Shown here in pieces: positions 7,466-15,878 of a stretch of DNA of 18,615 nucleotides (the first letter of the stretch is position 1; each line of letters opens with the position of its first letter). The stretch is from an uncultured Flavobacteriales bacterium. Lineage in GTDB: Bacteria; Bacteroidota; Bacteroidia; Flavobacteriales_E; Vicingaceae. Where the stretch lies: positions 1 to 18,615 of the forward strand of contig CAJXRL010000021.1 in the NCBI GenBank assembly GCA_913059105.1, written 5' to 3'. The notes below the pieces were generated by a model. That model was not told the DNA's origin, did not search any database, and saw nothing but the letters and a program-made list of their open reading frames with translations. The position numbers were made by a program, and so were the translations under genes.

Positions 7466-8722
7466 TTATTGAACGACTAACTTATCAACCGTGTTGGTCC
7501 CCACAATTTTAAAGAAATAAATACCAGGATTAACATTGATCAACTCAATTTGAGATTGAGTAGCGCAAATTCTTGCTTCTTTGACAATAGAGCCCTTTAA
7601 ATCAAAAATTTGATAGTGTTTGCCAATAATTTCAGTTGAAGCTTTTAGGTTGAAGCTTCCGTTAGTAGGGTTGGGGAAGAGCATTATTCTTTTCTCATGC
7701 CCCTGATTAGTAGAAATTCCAGTAGAAACAATAGATATTAATTGAGTAATGCTGTCGGAACTAGAACAATCGCTTATAAAATGTTTAATCGGATAAGTTC
7801 TATTTGATAAATAGGTTTTAACTGGATTTGCAAGAGTTGAAAATGTGCTATCGCCAAAATCCCAAAAGTGCGTGTTGTTGGAAGAAGAATCGCTTGTAAA
7901 TGTTACTTGATTGGTTGAAATACTATGATTATATGAGGCATCTACATCGTATTCGCCAATGTGCCAAACAAGTAAACTATCATAAACTACTGCTTTTGCA
8001 GCTGCTTTAATTTGATTTGCCTCGATTACAGATAAACTTGAATTGAAAGTAATTAGCGTAGGATCTTTTCTTAAAACACTAGCATAGAAAGTACAAGCAG
8101 CAGCATATGTTCCTTTAACGGAAGGGTGGCTTTCATCTGCACGGTATAAATCAATTAACGGGTAATTTGTTCTAATGTGATTCCAAACTGCCCCAACAGG
8201 AGATACAATCGCTTCATTTGAATCGGCAAGTTGTCTGTACCTCAAATTTAAAAGGCTGTCCATGCCTTGATAAGTGCATAAAGGAGCAAAAAATTGACAA
8301 TTACTTGCATCTCCATTTTTTCTTCCCCAAGTCATATAAAATACCGTTTCTGCGCACGAATTACCGACGTTTATCAAGCTATCTAACGTTCTAGCGAATG
8401 GAAATACATTTGTACGTACTTGGCTATTTGAAAAGGAAGGAAGTTGACTTTGTTCTTGCAAAACAACATAGTCCCAATTGCCAATGGCTATTTTCGCTAA
8501 AGTTGAAGAATTGCTGGTATGCAATTGATAGGTATAACCTCCCGGAGTATTATTGTCATAGATAATTGTATCGTTGGTGGAGTTGGCAACATTGGCAAAC
8601 ATCGAGGGTAAATTATTGGTGCCAGTATAACTATTGCCAATAAATAAAACTCTTTTAGTTTGTTTTTGAGCAACCAATGAAGTGCTAAGGTAAACAAGGA
8701 CAAATAAGGTAGACAGTTTCAT
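7466..8722 (-). CDS. Secreted SGNH hydrolase with PKD and T9SS type A sorting domains
   Basis: I chose ATG 8722 because it gives a normal signal peptide (MKLSTLFVLVYLSTSLVAQ). A longer in-frame version begins 27 bp earlier and would bury it. The N-terminal half is an SGNH/GDSL-type esterase fold: FIGNSYT supplies Ser31 and RADESHPS supplies Asp196 and His199. Residues about 256-330 form a PKD-like domain (FWDFGDST). The last 72 residues are a T9SS type A sorting domain (LFPNPTNGSFNL to KLVVQ), so the protein should cross the outer membrane and be released or attached to the surface. Family members remove acetyl or similar groups from polysaccharides, but the substrate here is not readable. 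It lies 57 bp upstream of the glycosylasparaginase gene on the same strand, so co-transcription is possible but unproven. Confidence 0.88.
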   Translation of the reverse strand: MKLSTLFVLVYLSTSLVAQKQTKRVLFIGNSYTGTNNLPSMFANVANSTNDTIIYDNNTPGGYTYQLHTSNSSTLAKIAIGNWDYVVLQEQSQLPSFSNSQVRTNVFPFARTLDSLINVGNSCAETVFYMTWGRKNGDASNCQFFAPLCTYQGMDSLLNLRYRQLADSNEAIVSPVGAVWNHIRTNYPLIDLYRADESHPSVKGTYAAACTFYASVLRKDPTLITFNSSLSVIEANQIKAAAKAVVYDSLLVWHIGEYDVDASYNHSISTNQVTFTSDSSSNNTHFWDFGDSTFSTLANPVKTYLSNRTYPIKHFISDCSSSDSITQLISIVSTGISTNQGHEKRIMLFPNPTNGSFNLKASTEIIGKHYQIFDLKGSIVKEARICATQSQIELINVNPGIYFFKIVGTNTVDKLVVQ

Positions 8723-8769
8723 ACAGTGGTAGACGAGATTCAAGTACATTCAGTTGTTTTTTAACAGTG

Positions 8770-8799
8770 TAAATTTATTCTTTCATTGAATAGTGACAA
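8770..8799 (-). promoter_or_regulatory. Possible Bacteroidota-type promoter for the SGNH hydrolase gene
   Basis: On the minus strand, TTG (8799-8797) is followed after 19 bases by TAAATTTA (8777-8770). This fits the Bacteroidota -33 TTG and -7 TAnnTTTG pattern except for the last base. It would start transcription about 40 bases before the ATG at 8722. Such short motifs arise by chance in AT-rich DNA. Confidence 0.3.
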
Positions 8800-8842
8800 G
8801 CGTGTAATAATATTTTCAAATGAAATGTAGAAATGTGAAAAA

Positions 8843-11665
8843 TTATCGAATCAACGTCAATTCGCCTTTTAATGTGTGCTTTTTACCGCCATATAATTCG
8901 ATAGAGATAACATAGGTATATGCACCATTTTCCATCTCTTTTCCTTCAGAATTTGTTCCATTCCACGAAACATTTTTTCCTGAGAAAATTAGATCTCCCC
9001 AACGATTAAATATTTGCATGTTGAAGAATTGAATGTCCACTCCAACGGGCCTGAATTCATCGTTTATTAAATCGTTGTTGGGCGTAAATACATTAGGGGC
9101 GAAAAAAGTTGAAGGGGATACTTGTATTGTTGTAGTTGCTGTTTCAGAACAGTTGTTTGTGTCAACAACAGTTAATTGAACTACATAATTCCCGGAGGTG
9201 CGGTAGGAGTGCGAAATTGAATCGCCTGTTTTAATGGTGCCGTCCCCTAAATCCCAAGAAGATACATACCCTTTTGCTATAGAGTTCCATAATTGTAGGG
9301 TGTCTTTTGAAGTAAGAGTATTAGTATTTTGACTTATTGCTAGTGTTAACTCATTAAAGTAAATGATAGAGATGGAGTCTCGAATGGTATCGCATCTATT
9401 GAAATATTCCAACCAATAAACACCTTCGCCAACTTGAATAGATTGGGAAGTCTCAGAAGTTGACCATTTAAAATTTACTCCGTCAATTGCCTTTAATTCA
9501 ATTGTTTCACCAAAGCATATGGTGGTATCAATTCCAAGATTAGGATTTTTTAAATCCGGTTCAATTCGTACCTCAATAGAATCTCTAACTGGTCCGCAAT
9601 TGGTTTGAGTTTCTAACCAATATATTCCAGCTGAAGAAACTACGATAAAGGGAGTAGTAGCGCCTGTGGACCATTTGTAGTTATTAAGCGTTCGTGAAAT
9701 TCCAAGAACCAATAAATTTCCTACACAGATAGTGGTGTCTTTTCCGAGCTCCAAACCAATATTGGGGTAATAATCAATCCGAATGGTATCTCTAGAAGTA
9801 CCGCAAGTTTCAGTGGCGTGCAACCAATAGTTGCCAGGTGCAGTTACATGAAGTGTTTTTTTGCTAGAACCATCAGACCATTTAAAGGTGTCGTAAGGTG
9901 AAGCTATGTCACCCAAAAAGAGGTTTTGCTTTGGACATACGATAGTATCATTTCCCAAATAAATAGGAGCGTGTGGGTTTCTGAATAACACATCGATGCT
10001 ATCTCTTGTGCTATGACACTTATTAGAATGTTCCACCCAATACGTGCCTGTCGTTTTAACTGTAATTGTTTTTGTTTTTTCACCTGTGGACCACAGATAA
10101 TTAAAAGAAGGGTCTAATACTTCACCTAAAACCAAAGAATCACTACATACAACAGTATCTGGCCCAATCAGAAACAGGATGCCAGCTTGAATAGAAACAT
10201 TGATAGAGTCTCTAAGCGTATCGCAAGCAGAAACTACTTGCAACCAGTATGTCCCACTTTGATTTATGGCCATCGTTTTTCGATTTGAACCATTAGACCA
10301 ATAATAGGAATCAAAATTTGAATTTGGATTACCAAGGGTTAAAGACTGACCGCGACAAAGGATGGTATCTTTTCCTAAATCATAAGACCCTCTTGGCTTG
10401 GTATAAGCACATTCAGTAAAACGTAAAGAGCTAGGTAATGAATTTATGACAACTTGAAAATTGCTTGTTGTTAAATCTGTATTTGTAAAAACTGTTAATG
10501 GTCTGTCGCCTTGCAAGGCAACAGTGTAAGCGTCCGATGCTCTTGTTAAGGTGTCTTGATTGCAGGATAAAGCAGACAGGGTATCGTTTAATTTCCCAAC
10601 TAGCAAGTGTGGAATAACGCCGCGATTATCTGGTCCTACAAACAGAATTTCTCCTTGTTTATTCTCGCTCAAGTCAGAAGCATAGTAACCGGAAGAATTT
10701 GAAATTTCTTGAAATTTTTGAATGGATCCATCTTTAGTATCTACTTCAAGGAAAACCGCAGAAAGGCCATTGAAATGATTGTTTCCCGGGTATAAAACAT
10801 TGCCATTTTTTCGAGTTATTCCTCTGAATGGAAAGAAATTAAAGAAAGATTTGGTGGCCCAATGAAATGAGCCATCATGCCGAATAGACATTAGATTTCC
10901 TCGGTCAATTGCACCTATGAAATAACGCGCAAACACAAAGCCAGAATCTGTTTCTGTGGGCGTTATCAAGTCTCCTAAATTAGAGTATTCCTTTGACCAT
11001 TGTTTGTTCCCAAGACTGTCTAACTTAAATATAGTACGACCAAATTTTCCGATAACACCGCCTTCTCTGGTTGCCGACATTCTGCCCCAAACAAAAGCAA
11101 AAGCACTTAGGTTTTTTGCCCATTTTAAGGTGCCGCTTGGCGTTAAGCGGACAACGTAATATTTATGATTATTGGGTGGCGATGTTGTGTAGCGGTGTAT
11201 TCCGAAAAGGAAATAGTCGCCATTTGGTGCAACGGAACTTGAATAGATTAAAGAGTTATACCCTAAGGTAGAGGTCAATAATTTTGAATAGATTAAATTT
11301 CCAGATTGATCTAACTTAATGATGCAGGGTGCTGGGTTTTCATTGTATAAATCTCGTCCACCTACCAGCACAATGTTCTGATTAGAATCGATGTTCATTT
11401 CAACTAATGTCAATGGTTCTGAACTATCGGCAATTTCTTTCGCCCATAGTTCAATACCACAAGCATTGTATTTTCTGACAAATAGAGTCGTGCTGTCAGA
11501 AGGGGTTCCACCATAACCAGCAACCACATAATTGCCATCTGCAAGAGATTCTATGTGTAAGTTTTGGTTCTGATTTGTTAAACTAGGTTGTGTCTTAATA
11601 TAATAGTCTTGACCTTGACTGATTAGAGTGAAACAAATGAAGAGTACAGTAAAAACTAATTTCAT
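8843..11665 (-). CDS. Large T9SS type B surface or secreted protein with five 70-residue repeats
   Basis: This 940-residue protein begins with a signal peptide (MKLVFTVLFICFTLISQGQ). Residues about 25-420 contain repeated strands of the form 'xGNxxxSKxL' and 'LKWAKNL', likely a beta-propeller. Five Ig-like repeats follow, each with the shape GxDTxxCx...WSxG...GxYWLxxxxxCxxxRDSI. The first cysteine of each falls at 437, 507, 577, 647 and 717, exactly 70 apart. The partner cysteines at 481, 550, 621, 690 and 758 suggest one disulfide per repeat. A PKD domain (about 773-850, SSWDLGDGT) and a gliding-motility-type C-terminal domain (about 854-940, APNVFTPNNDLINDEF to LKGELTLIR) end it; the latter is the T9SS type B sorting signal. 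Function is unknown; adhesion or cell-surface scaffolding is a guess. It sits alone, with spacers of about 120 bp on each side. Confidence 0.9.
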   Translation of the reverse strand: MKLVFTVLFICFTLISQGQDYYIKTQPSLTNQNQNLHIESLADGNYVVAGYGGTPSDSTTLFVRKYNACGIELWAKEIADSSEPLTLVEMNIDSNQNIVLVGGRDLYNENPAPCIIKLDQSGNLIYSKLLTSTLGYNSLIYSSSVAPNGDYFLFGIHRYTTSPPNNHKYYVVRLTPSGTLKWAKNLSAFAFVWGRMSATREGGVIGKFGRTIFKLDSLGNKQWSKEYSNLGDLITPTETDSGFVFARYFIGAIDRGNLMSIRHDGSFHWATKSFFNFFPFRGITRKNGNVLYPGNNHFNGLSAVFLEVDTKDGSIQKFQEISNSSGYYASDLSENKQGEILFVGPDNRGVIPHLLVGKLNDTLSALSCNQDTLTRASDAYTVALQGDRPLTVFTNTDLTTSNFQVVINSLPSSLRFTECAYTKPRGSYDLGKDTILCRGQSLTLGNPNSNFDSYYWSNGSNRKTMAINQSGTYWLQVVSACDTLRDSINVSIQAGILFLIGPDTVVCSDSLVLGEVLDPSFNYLWSTGEKTKTITVKTTGTYWVEHSNKCHSTRDSIDVLFRNPHAPIYLGNDTIVCPKQNLFLGDIASPYDTFKWSDGSSKKTLHVTAPGNYWLHATETCGTSRDTIRIDYYPNIGLELGKDTTICVGNLLVLGISRTLNNYKWSTGATTPFIVVSSAGIYWLETQTNCGPVRDSIEVRIEPDLKNPNLGIDTTICFGETIELKAIDGVNFKWSTSETSQSIQVGEGVYWLEYFNRCDTIRDSISIIYFNELTLAISQNTNTLTSKDTLQLWNSIAKGYVSSWDLGDGTIKTGDSISHSYRTSGNYVVQLTVVDTNNCSETATTTIQVSPSTFFAPNVFTPNNDLINDEFRPVGVDIQFFNMQIFNRWGDLIFSGKNVSWNGTNSEGKEMENGAYTYVISIELYGGKKHTLKGELTLIR

Positions 11666-11793
11666 AGTTTCTAGACGTAATTAGAGAGCATTCCGTTAAC
11701 AGTAATTATGGATTTAACGCATTTTAACAATACGCCATAAAGGCTCAGAAGTGAATGGAGTCAATTTGGCCTTTTCGTTGCGTTAAACTGCTT

Positions 11794-12630
11794 CTATTGA
11801 ATCACTAATTTTTCTACTTTATTGATTCCTTCTAGGCGAAAGAAGTAAATGCCCTTGTCTACATTATTCAATTCAATTTGAGTTAGATTAGAACCAATTT
11901 TAGAAACGGCAACAATTGAACCTGTTATGTCATATATTTTATATTTCGAGCCTATATATTCGGATGATACGTTCAGGTTGAATACTCCAGTGCTTGGGTT
12001 TGGAGACAAGGTAAGCGAAAATTCTTCGTCATTTTTTTCAATTGATGTTGAAATCGGTTCGTAAACTCTAACATTGTCAATTCCAACATACCAACCCCAA
12101 TCGTTGCCGTCGTGGTAGGTAAACCGAATTTGACAATTGCTATTTTTATAAGCAGAAATGTCGATGTTGGCAGTGGGAAAATTTCCTGAACATGGACCCA
12201 AATAATTCCCACAATCGTTAGTTGATCGAAAAAATACTGTGTTCCAGTTGGTGCCATCAAATACATGTACAAAGAATGAGTCCGTGTTCAATTGAAACTG
12301 CCTAAAGTTATACTCAAAAGTTAACGAACAGTTAATTGAACTAGAATTATCAAAAACTGGACTTGTTAGCTGTGCCGTATTATTTTTTGAATTTACTCCT
12401 AAAGAATCATCATCAAAAAATGCCATTGGCGTGCCGTTTAAGTTGTTATTCCCTGATAGTGTGGCTGAACCATCAATTTGAAAGTTCCAATTATTTGTGC
12501 CTGAAACTGCAGCTGTTGTCCAGCCTGCAGGTGAAGCTGAGAGGTTAAAGTCTTCGTTGATAAAATTGGTTTGTGCTAATAAAGTAGCAGAACAAAAAAT
12601 GAAGCTAAAAGAGAGTAGGAGTCTTTTCAT
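11794..12630 (-). CDS. Secreted MAM/cleaved-adhesin-like protein with T9SS type A domain
   Basis: This 278-residue protein has a signal peptide ending near Ala-Gln20 (MKRLLLSFSFIFCSATLLAQ). Residues about 25-192 form a beta-sandwich of the MAM or cleaved-adhesin kind: it opens with NEDFNLSASPAGW and closes with DWGWYVGIDNVRVYEP, a typical ending for such domains. Residues about 205-278 are a T9SS type A sorting domain (LTLSPNPSTGVFNL to VEKLVIQ), closely related to that of the SGNH hydrolase at 7466: both share GSIV, QIEL, GIYFF and KLV-Q. It should be exported through T9SS. I recognise no catalytic motif. A role in binding polymers or surfaces is inference from the fold. It lies 63 bp beyond the metal-permease gene on the same strand, but a possible terminator separates them. 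Confidence 0.82.
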   Translation of the reverse strand: MKRLLLSFSFIFCSATLLAQTNFINEDFNLSASPAGWTTAAVSGTNNWNFQIDGSATLSGNNNLNGTPMAFFDDDSLGVNSKNNTAQLTSPVFDNSSSINCSLTFEYNFRQFQLNTDSFFVHVFDGTNWNTVFFRSTNDCGNYLGPCSGNFPTANIDISAYKNSNCQIRFTYHDGNDWGWYVGIDNVRVYEPISTSIEKNDEEFSLTLSPNPSTGVFNLNVSSEYIGSKYKIYDITGSIVAVSKIGSNLTQIELNNVDKGIYFFRLEGINKVEKLVIQ

Positions 12631-12670
12631 AACATTGGTTTCCTATTAGACATGTTTTAAAATCAATTAG

Positions 12671-12690
12671 TTGCATGGAATTCCATCCAA
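12671..12690 (-). terminator. Possible terminator of the metal-transport operon
   Basis: A 20-bp near-perfect palindrome (minus strand TTGGATGGAATTCCATGCAA, one mismatched pair) begins 3 bases after the stop of the last permease gene. An AT-rich stretch follows, but the longest T run is only four, so the terminator is weak if real. It may instead be a protein-binding palindrome. Confidence 0.4.
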
Positions 12691-12693
12691 TAT

Positions 12694-13551
12694 CTAATTT
12701 AGTTTAAAAGCCCTATTCTTTACCAAACCTGTAACCCAAACACTTAAAAACAACAAACCTGCAACACTTGCAATGGCACCGGCAATGGAACCATTTATTA
12801 AGACTGCCAAATAGTAGCCTCCAATAGCGCTCAAAATTCCAAAAATAGAAGAGAGGAGTAGCATTTTTTTAAGATCTGTGGTTATGAGATATGCTGTTGC
12901 AGGCGGAACAATTAATAATGCTACTACCAATATCGCTCCAACAGATTCAAATGAAATAACAGTTGTTAAAGAAACGGCTCCCATTAACGCGTAATGCCAA
13001 AAGGCAACGCCAATTCCCAATGCTTTGGCAAACTCTTCGTTGAAGGTTGTAATGAACAATCCTCTATAGCCTTTCCAAATGAATAATAACAATAAGAGTA
13101 GTAGTCCTGAAGCAATCCAAACTGTTCTAGGCCCCATGTTGTATCCGCTATCTGTTATCCATAAGTCCAGTGGTACGTACGCAATCTCTCCATATAAAAC
13201 ACAATCTTGATCTAAATCGACCTGGCCGGCAAATAATGAGATGAGAATAATTCCTATCGCAAAAAGCCAGGTAAAAGTTATACCTATAGAGGCATCCATT
13301 TGCAAATTGGATTTTTTATGAAATAGCTCAATAATTACGGTTGTTAGAACGCCCAAAGCGGCAGCGCCAATTAGCATGGGTAGCGTTTCTCTTGAACCTG
13401 AAAGCAAGTAGGCAATTACAATGCCAGGAAGAACTGCATGCGAAATGGCATCTCCTACCATTGCCATTTTTCTCAAAATAAGGTAGGAGCCTAATAAGGC
13501 ACATGATACGGCTATTAACGAGCCAACTAATATGATCCAAAATGCTTCCAT
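12694..13551 (-). CDS. Metal ABC transporter permease (ABC-3 family, TroD-like)
   Basis: This 285-residue integral membrane protein of the ABC-3 family carries Mn, Zn or Fe ions across the inner membrane with the ATPase at 14923. The N-terminal pattern (LILRKMAMVGDAISHAVLPGIV) is the hallmark of the family. Several hydrophobic segments follow, including AILVVALLIVPPATAYLI, where the ligand-pathway helix lies, and the protein ends in a short charged tail (KNRAFKLN). Its ATG shares one base with the stop codon of the preceding permease gene (TAATG), so translation is coupled. Unlike its neighbour it has no regulatory domain. Two different permeases in one operon imply a heterodimeric channel, as in TroCD or YtgCD. 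The metal cannot be read from this protein. Confidence 0.93.
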   Translation of the reverse strand: MEAFWIILVGSLIAVSCALLGSYLILRKMAMVGDAISHAVLPGIVIAYLLSGSRETLPMLIGAAALGVLTTVIIELFHKKSNLQMDASIGITFTWLFAIGIILISLFAGQVDLDQDCVLYGEIAYVPLDLWITDSGYNMGPRTVWIASGLLLLLLLFIWKGYRGLFITTFNEEFAKALGIGVAFWHYALMGAVSLTTVISFESVGAILVVALLIVPPATAYLITTDLKKMLLLSSIFGILSAIGGYYLAVLINGSIAGAIASVAGLLFLSVWVTGLVKNRAFKLN

Positions 13552-14843
13552 TATTCTGCGTACGGGATTATGCTTTCGTGAGGATCCTTGGTTGGGTAAT
13601 TCAATTCTTTCTCTAATTGTCTTTCTAATTCAGGAGTAATAATGTGCTCAATTGCTTCTGCATCGTTGTGCACGTGATCTGGTTGCAGCTTTAATCGCTG
13701 GTTCAAATACATTTCCCACAACCTGTGCAACTTAATTATGCGCTTTGCTTCATTCAACCCACTTTGTGTAATCAACCAATTATTTCCTTTTTTACGTAAC
13801 CAGTTTTCCTTTTTTAAGAGTCGTAGTCCCCGTTTTAATTCCTTGGTTCTTAAATCTCGAGTAGCCAATAAGTCTTTTACGCTTCGCTCATTATTAAAAC
13901 CTGATCCCCGCTCTCCCAAGTGGTAAAATAATTTTAAAACGTTTTCAATCAAAATCTTACGTTGATTATCCTTCTGAACTTTGTATTTTGCAAGCATTCC
14001 TGTTTTTGGCGCAAACCAAATGGAACCAATTGTTAGTACAGATAAACACATCACGATCCATGGTCCCGTTGGCATAGCAGGAGCAATGTAGCTAATGTAA
14101 GATCCTAAGAAACCAGAAATTGCACCGAATGCCGTTGCAATCAAAATCATAACGCTAAGCTTGTCGGTCCAAAATCGAGCGCCTGAAGCTGGAGTAATGA
14201 GTAAAGCTGCCATTAAAACAACACCAACTGCTTGTATGCCAACGGCAACTGCCAATACGGTTATGGTAGCTAACATAAACTCTAGAAAACGAACTGGCAA
14301 TCCAATAACTTTAGCATAATCTGGATTAAAGGAGATGAGTTTAAATTCTTTGTAAAATAGAATAACTACCGCTATTAAAATCAATGCTATAGTTCCAAAA
14401 ACATAGACGTCATCTTTTGTCAATGATGCGGCTTTTCCAAAGAGAAATTTATCTAAGCCTGCTTGGGAAGCATTGCCGGAATGTTGAATAGAAGTAAGTA
14501 ACAAGATTCCTACTCCAAAAAACACACTCAAAATAATTCCAATCGCGGTATCGCTTTTTAATTTAGTTGTTCTAGTTATTCCGTCTATCAATAAGAGGGA
14601 AAGCCAACCAGTAATAAACGCTCCAATGATCAGGTATAGAGGGTTTTTACTTCCGGTCAACATAAATGCCAAACAAACGCCCGGCAATATGCTATGTGCA
14701 ATGGCATCTCCAACTAAGGCGCGTTTTCGCAAAAAGGAAAAGCAACCCACTATAGCCGCTGAAGCGCCCAATATCATCGTGCCTAATACCACAAAGAGCA
14801 CATTAGGATCAGAGAAAGACAGAAATTGGAAAGTCGAATTCAA
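13551..14843 (-). CDS. Metal ABC permease fused to a DtxR/MntR-like regulatory domain (YtgCR-like)
   Basis: Residues 1-280 are an ABC-3 metal permease (FLRKRALVGDAIAHSILPGV, then multiple membrane segments). Residues about 296-430 are a complete DtxR-family module: a winged helix (about 297-360, with basic helix KELKRGLRLLKK and wing KKGNNWLITQSG), then the dimerisation/metal domain. The latter has HRLWE (His373) and DAEAIEH (Glu396, Glu399, His400), matching the metal ligands His77, Glu99, Glu102 and His103 of Bacillus MntR. The FeoA-like domain of the free regulator at 16888 is absent. The same arrangement is known in Chlamydia YtgCR, where the repressor part is released by cleavage; whether that happens here is unknown. 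The start is a TTG at 14843; no suitable ATG lies nearby and the N-terminus fits relatives. The downstream permease overlaps by one base. Confidence 0.9.
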   Translation of the reverse strand: MNSTFQFLSFSDPNVLFVVLGTMILGASAAIVGCFSFLRKRALVGDAIAHSILPGVCLAFMLTGSKNPLYLIIGAFITGWLSLLLIDGITRTTKLKSDTAIGIILSVFFGVGILLLTSIQHSGNASQAGLDKFLFGKAASLTKDDVYVFGTIALILIAVVILFYKEFKLISFNPDYAKVIGLPVRFLEFMLATITVLAVAVGIQAVGVVLMAALLITPASGARFWTDKLSVMILIATAFGAISGFLGSYISYIAPAMPTGPWIVMCLSVLTIGSIWFAPKTGMLAKYKVQKDNQRKILIENVLKLFYHLGERGSGFNNERSVKDLLATRDLRTKELKRGLRLLKKENWLRKKGNNWLITQSGLNEAKRIIKLHRLWEMYLNQRLKLQPDHVHNDAEAIEHIITPELERQLEKELNYPTKDPHESIIPYAE

Positions 14844-14887
14844 TTTTAATAAATTTATTTTTAGATTATGAATGATGATTTGAATTC

Positions 14888-14911
14888 ATCCGTAATTCAG
14901 AGATTGGTAAT
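14888..14911 (-). repeat. Intergenic 24-bp repeat, diverged copy
   Basis: This copy matches the 24-bp unit at 1330-1353 with four mismatches (TAATTCAGAGATTGGTAAT on the plus strand). It lies 12 bp after the stop codon of the ABC ATPase gene, in the 79-bp spacer before the fused permease. The orientation is the same as the other copies. Confidence 0.6.
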
Positions 14912-14922
14912 TAGTATTTATT

Positions 14923-15690
14923 TTATTCTCTTACATCAAAAGCTTTCTCTTTCATTAAATCACCTACTTGACTCAATACATTCAGTTTGCCACCATAAGC
15001 TTCTTGCAAAAGCTTTTCATTAAATATTTCTTCTATAGGTCCGGCCGCAACCATTCTAGTGTTCAACAATACTATCCAATCAAAGAAATCTTTAGCCGTT
15101 TGTAGATCGTGATGCACCACAACTACAGTTTTTCCCTCGTCTTTCATATCGGAAAGAAGTTTTAAAATAGCCTCTTCTGTTGCTGCATCAACTCCTACAA
15201 AGGGTTCATCCATAATGTATATGTCGGCGCCTTGCGCCAAAGATCGAGCAATAAATACCCGTTGTTGTTGACCACCACTTAATTGCGAAATTTGCCGATT
15301 ACTATATTCTAGCATGTTTACTTTCTCCAATGCTTCTGCAGCTAGGTCTTTATCTGCTTTTGAAATGCGCTTGAATAGCGTGTCTTTTTTATATCGGCCC
15401 ATGAGAACTATATCCATCACGGAGGCAGGGAAATCCCAATCTACAGATTCTCTTTGCGGAACATAAGACACTCGAGAACGAACATCATTTAAATCTTGAT
15501 CAAATATTTTGACATACCCGCTGCTAGTTGGCACCAAACCCATAATGGCTTTCAGTAAGGTTGTTTTACCCGAGCCATTTGGTCCTATAATTCCGATAAT
15601 TTTACCTGTAGGCAATTCGAAGTCAATGTTCCATAATACCGGTCTGCGGTTGTATGATACGGTAAGGTTATGTGTTTCTATGCTTATCAT
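14923..15690 (-). CDS. Metal ABC transporter ATP-binding protein (TroB/YtgB-like)
   Basis: This 255-residue ATPase powers the metal transporter. Walker A is GPNGSGKTT (36-44), the Q-loop is within VSYVPQRESVDWDFP (about 76-88; the WDFP stretch is typical of Mn/Zn/Fe transporter ATPases), the signature is LSGGQQQR (137-144), Walker B is IYIMDEP (Asp161, catalytic Glu162), and the switch His lies in VVHHD (193-194). All are intact, so it should be active. It is separated from the binding-protein gene upstream by 290 bp of repeat-filled sequence and from the fused permease downstream by 79 bp. Despite those gaps, strand and order argue for one functional unit. It acts at the cytoplasmic face of the inner membrane. 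Confidence 0.95.
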   Translation of the reverse strand: MISIETHNLTVSYNRRPVLWNIDFELPTGKIIGIIGPNGSGKTTLLKAIMGLVPTSSGYVKIFDQDLNDVRSRVSYVPQRESVDWDFPASVMDIVLMGRYKKDTLFKRISKADKDLAAEALEKVNMLEYSNRQISQLSGGQQQRVFIARSLAQGADIYIMDEPFVGVDAATEEAILKLLSDMKDEGKTVVVVHHDLQTAKDFFDWIVLLNTRMVAAGPIEEIFNEKLLQEAYGGKLNVLSQVGDLMKEKAFDVRE

Positions 15691-15842
15691 TTATTCTATT
15701 TTATTTATGAAGCAGAAGAGATGCGAGAGAAAAAGAGAAAGGATGAAAGAGAAAAGACTAAGGACAAATTTTTTTTATTTCCCTCACTATACCTTTTGCT
15801 TCATCTCTATTTTGTAATTCTTTATTGGTAATTTTTCTGCTC
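15691..15842. other. Spacer between binding-protein and ATPase genes, purine-rich part
   Basis: I see no gene here. Bases about 15709-15762 are nearly all purine on the plus strand (GAAGCAGAAGAGATG, then A/G-rich sequence), followed by a T run and a pyrimidine-rich stretch. GAAGCAGAA (15709-15717) and TTTTGCTTC (15794-15802) could pair imperfectly around a 76-base loop. With the repeats at 15843-15959 it makes a 290-bp untranslated gap inside a transport operon, which could hold an internal promoter or RNA processing site, though I find no convincing TTG/TAnnTTTG pair. Confidence 0.5.
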
Positions 15843-15866
15843 ATTCGTAATTCCCAGATTCGTAAT
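15843..15866 (-). repeat. Intergenic 24-bp repeat, exact copy
   Basis: All 24 bases equal the copy at 1330-1353, including TTCCCAGATTCGTAAT. It is followed at once by TTGTAATT and then the CTACATT array, so the long and the simple repeat occur as a composite block, as they do in the 1206-1505 spacer. Confidence 0.85.
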
Positions 15867-15878
15867 TTGTAATTTTTT

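Noticed and set aside
8822..8837. Two octamers GAAATGTA/GAAATGTG resembling the heptamer arrays
   Set aside because: Two units with a different period are too little to assign to the repeat family.
10956..11271. Overlapping short open frames on the plus strand inside the large T9SS gene
   Set aside because: They lie opposite a well-supported coding region with a consistent domain structure and have no recognisable motif or start context.
11731..11776. Hairpin AAAGGC/GCCTTT after the 278-residue T9SS gene
   Set aside because: The stem is six pairs with a loop of over 20 bases and no T run on the transcribed strand; not good enough to call a terminator.
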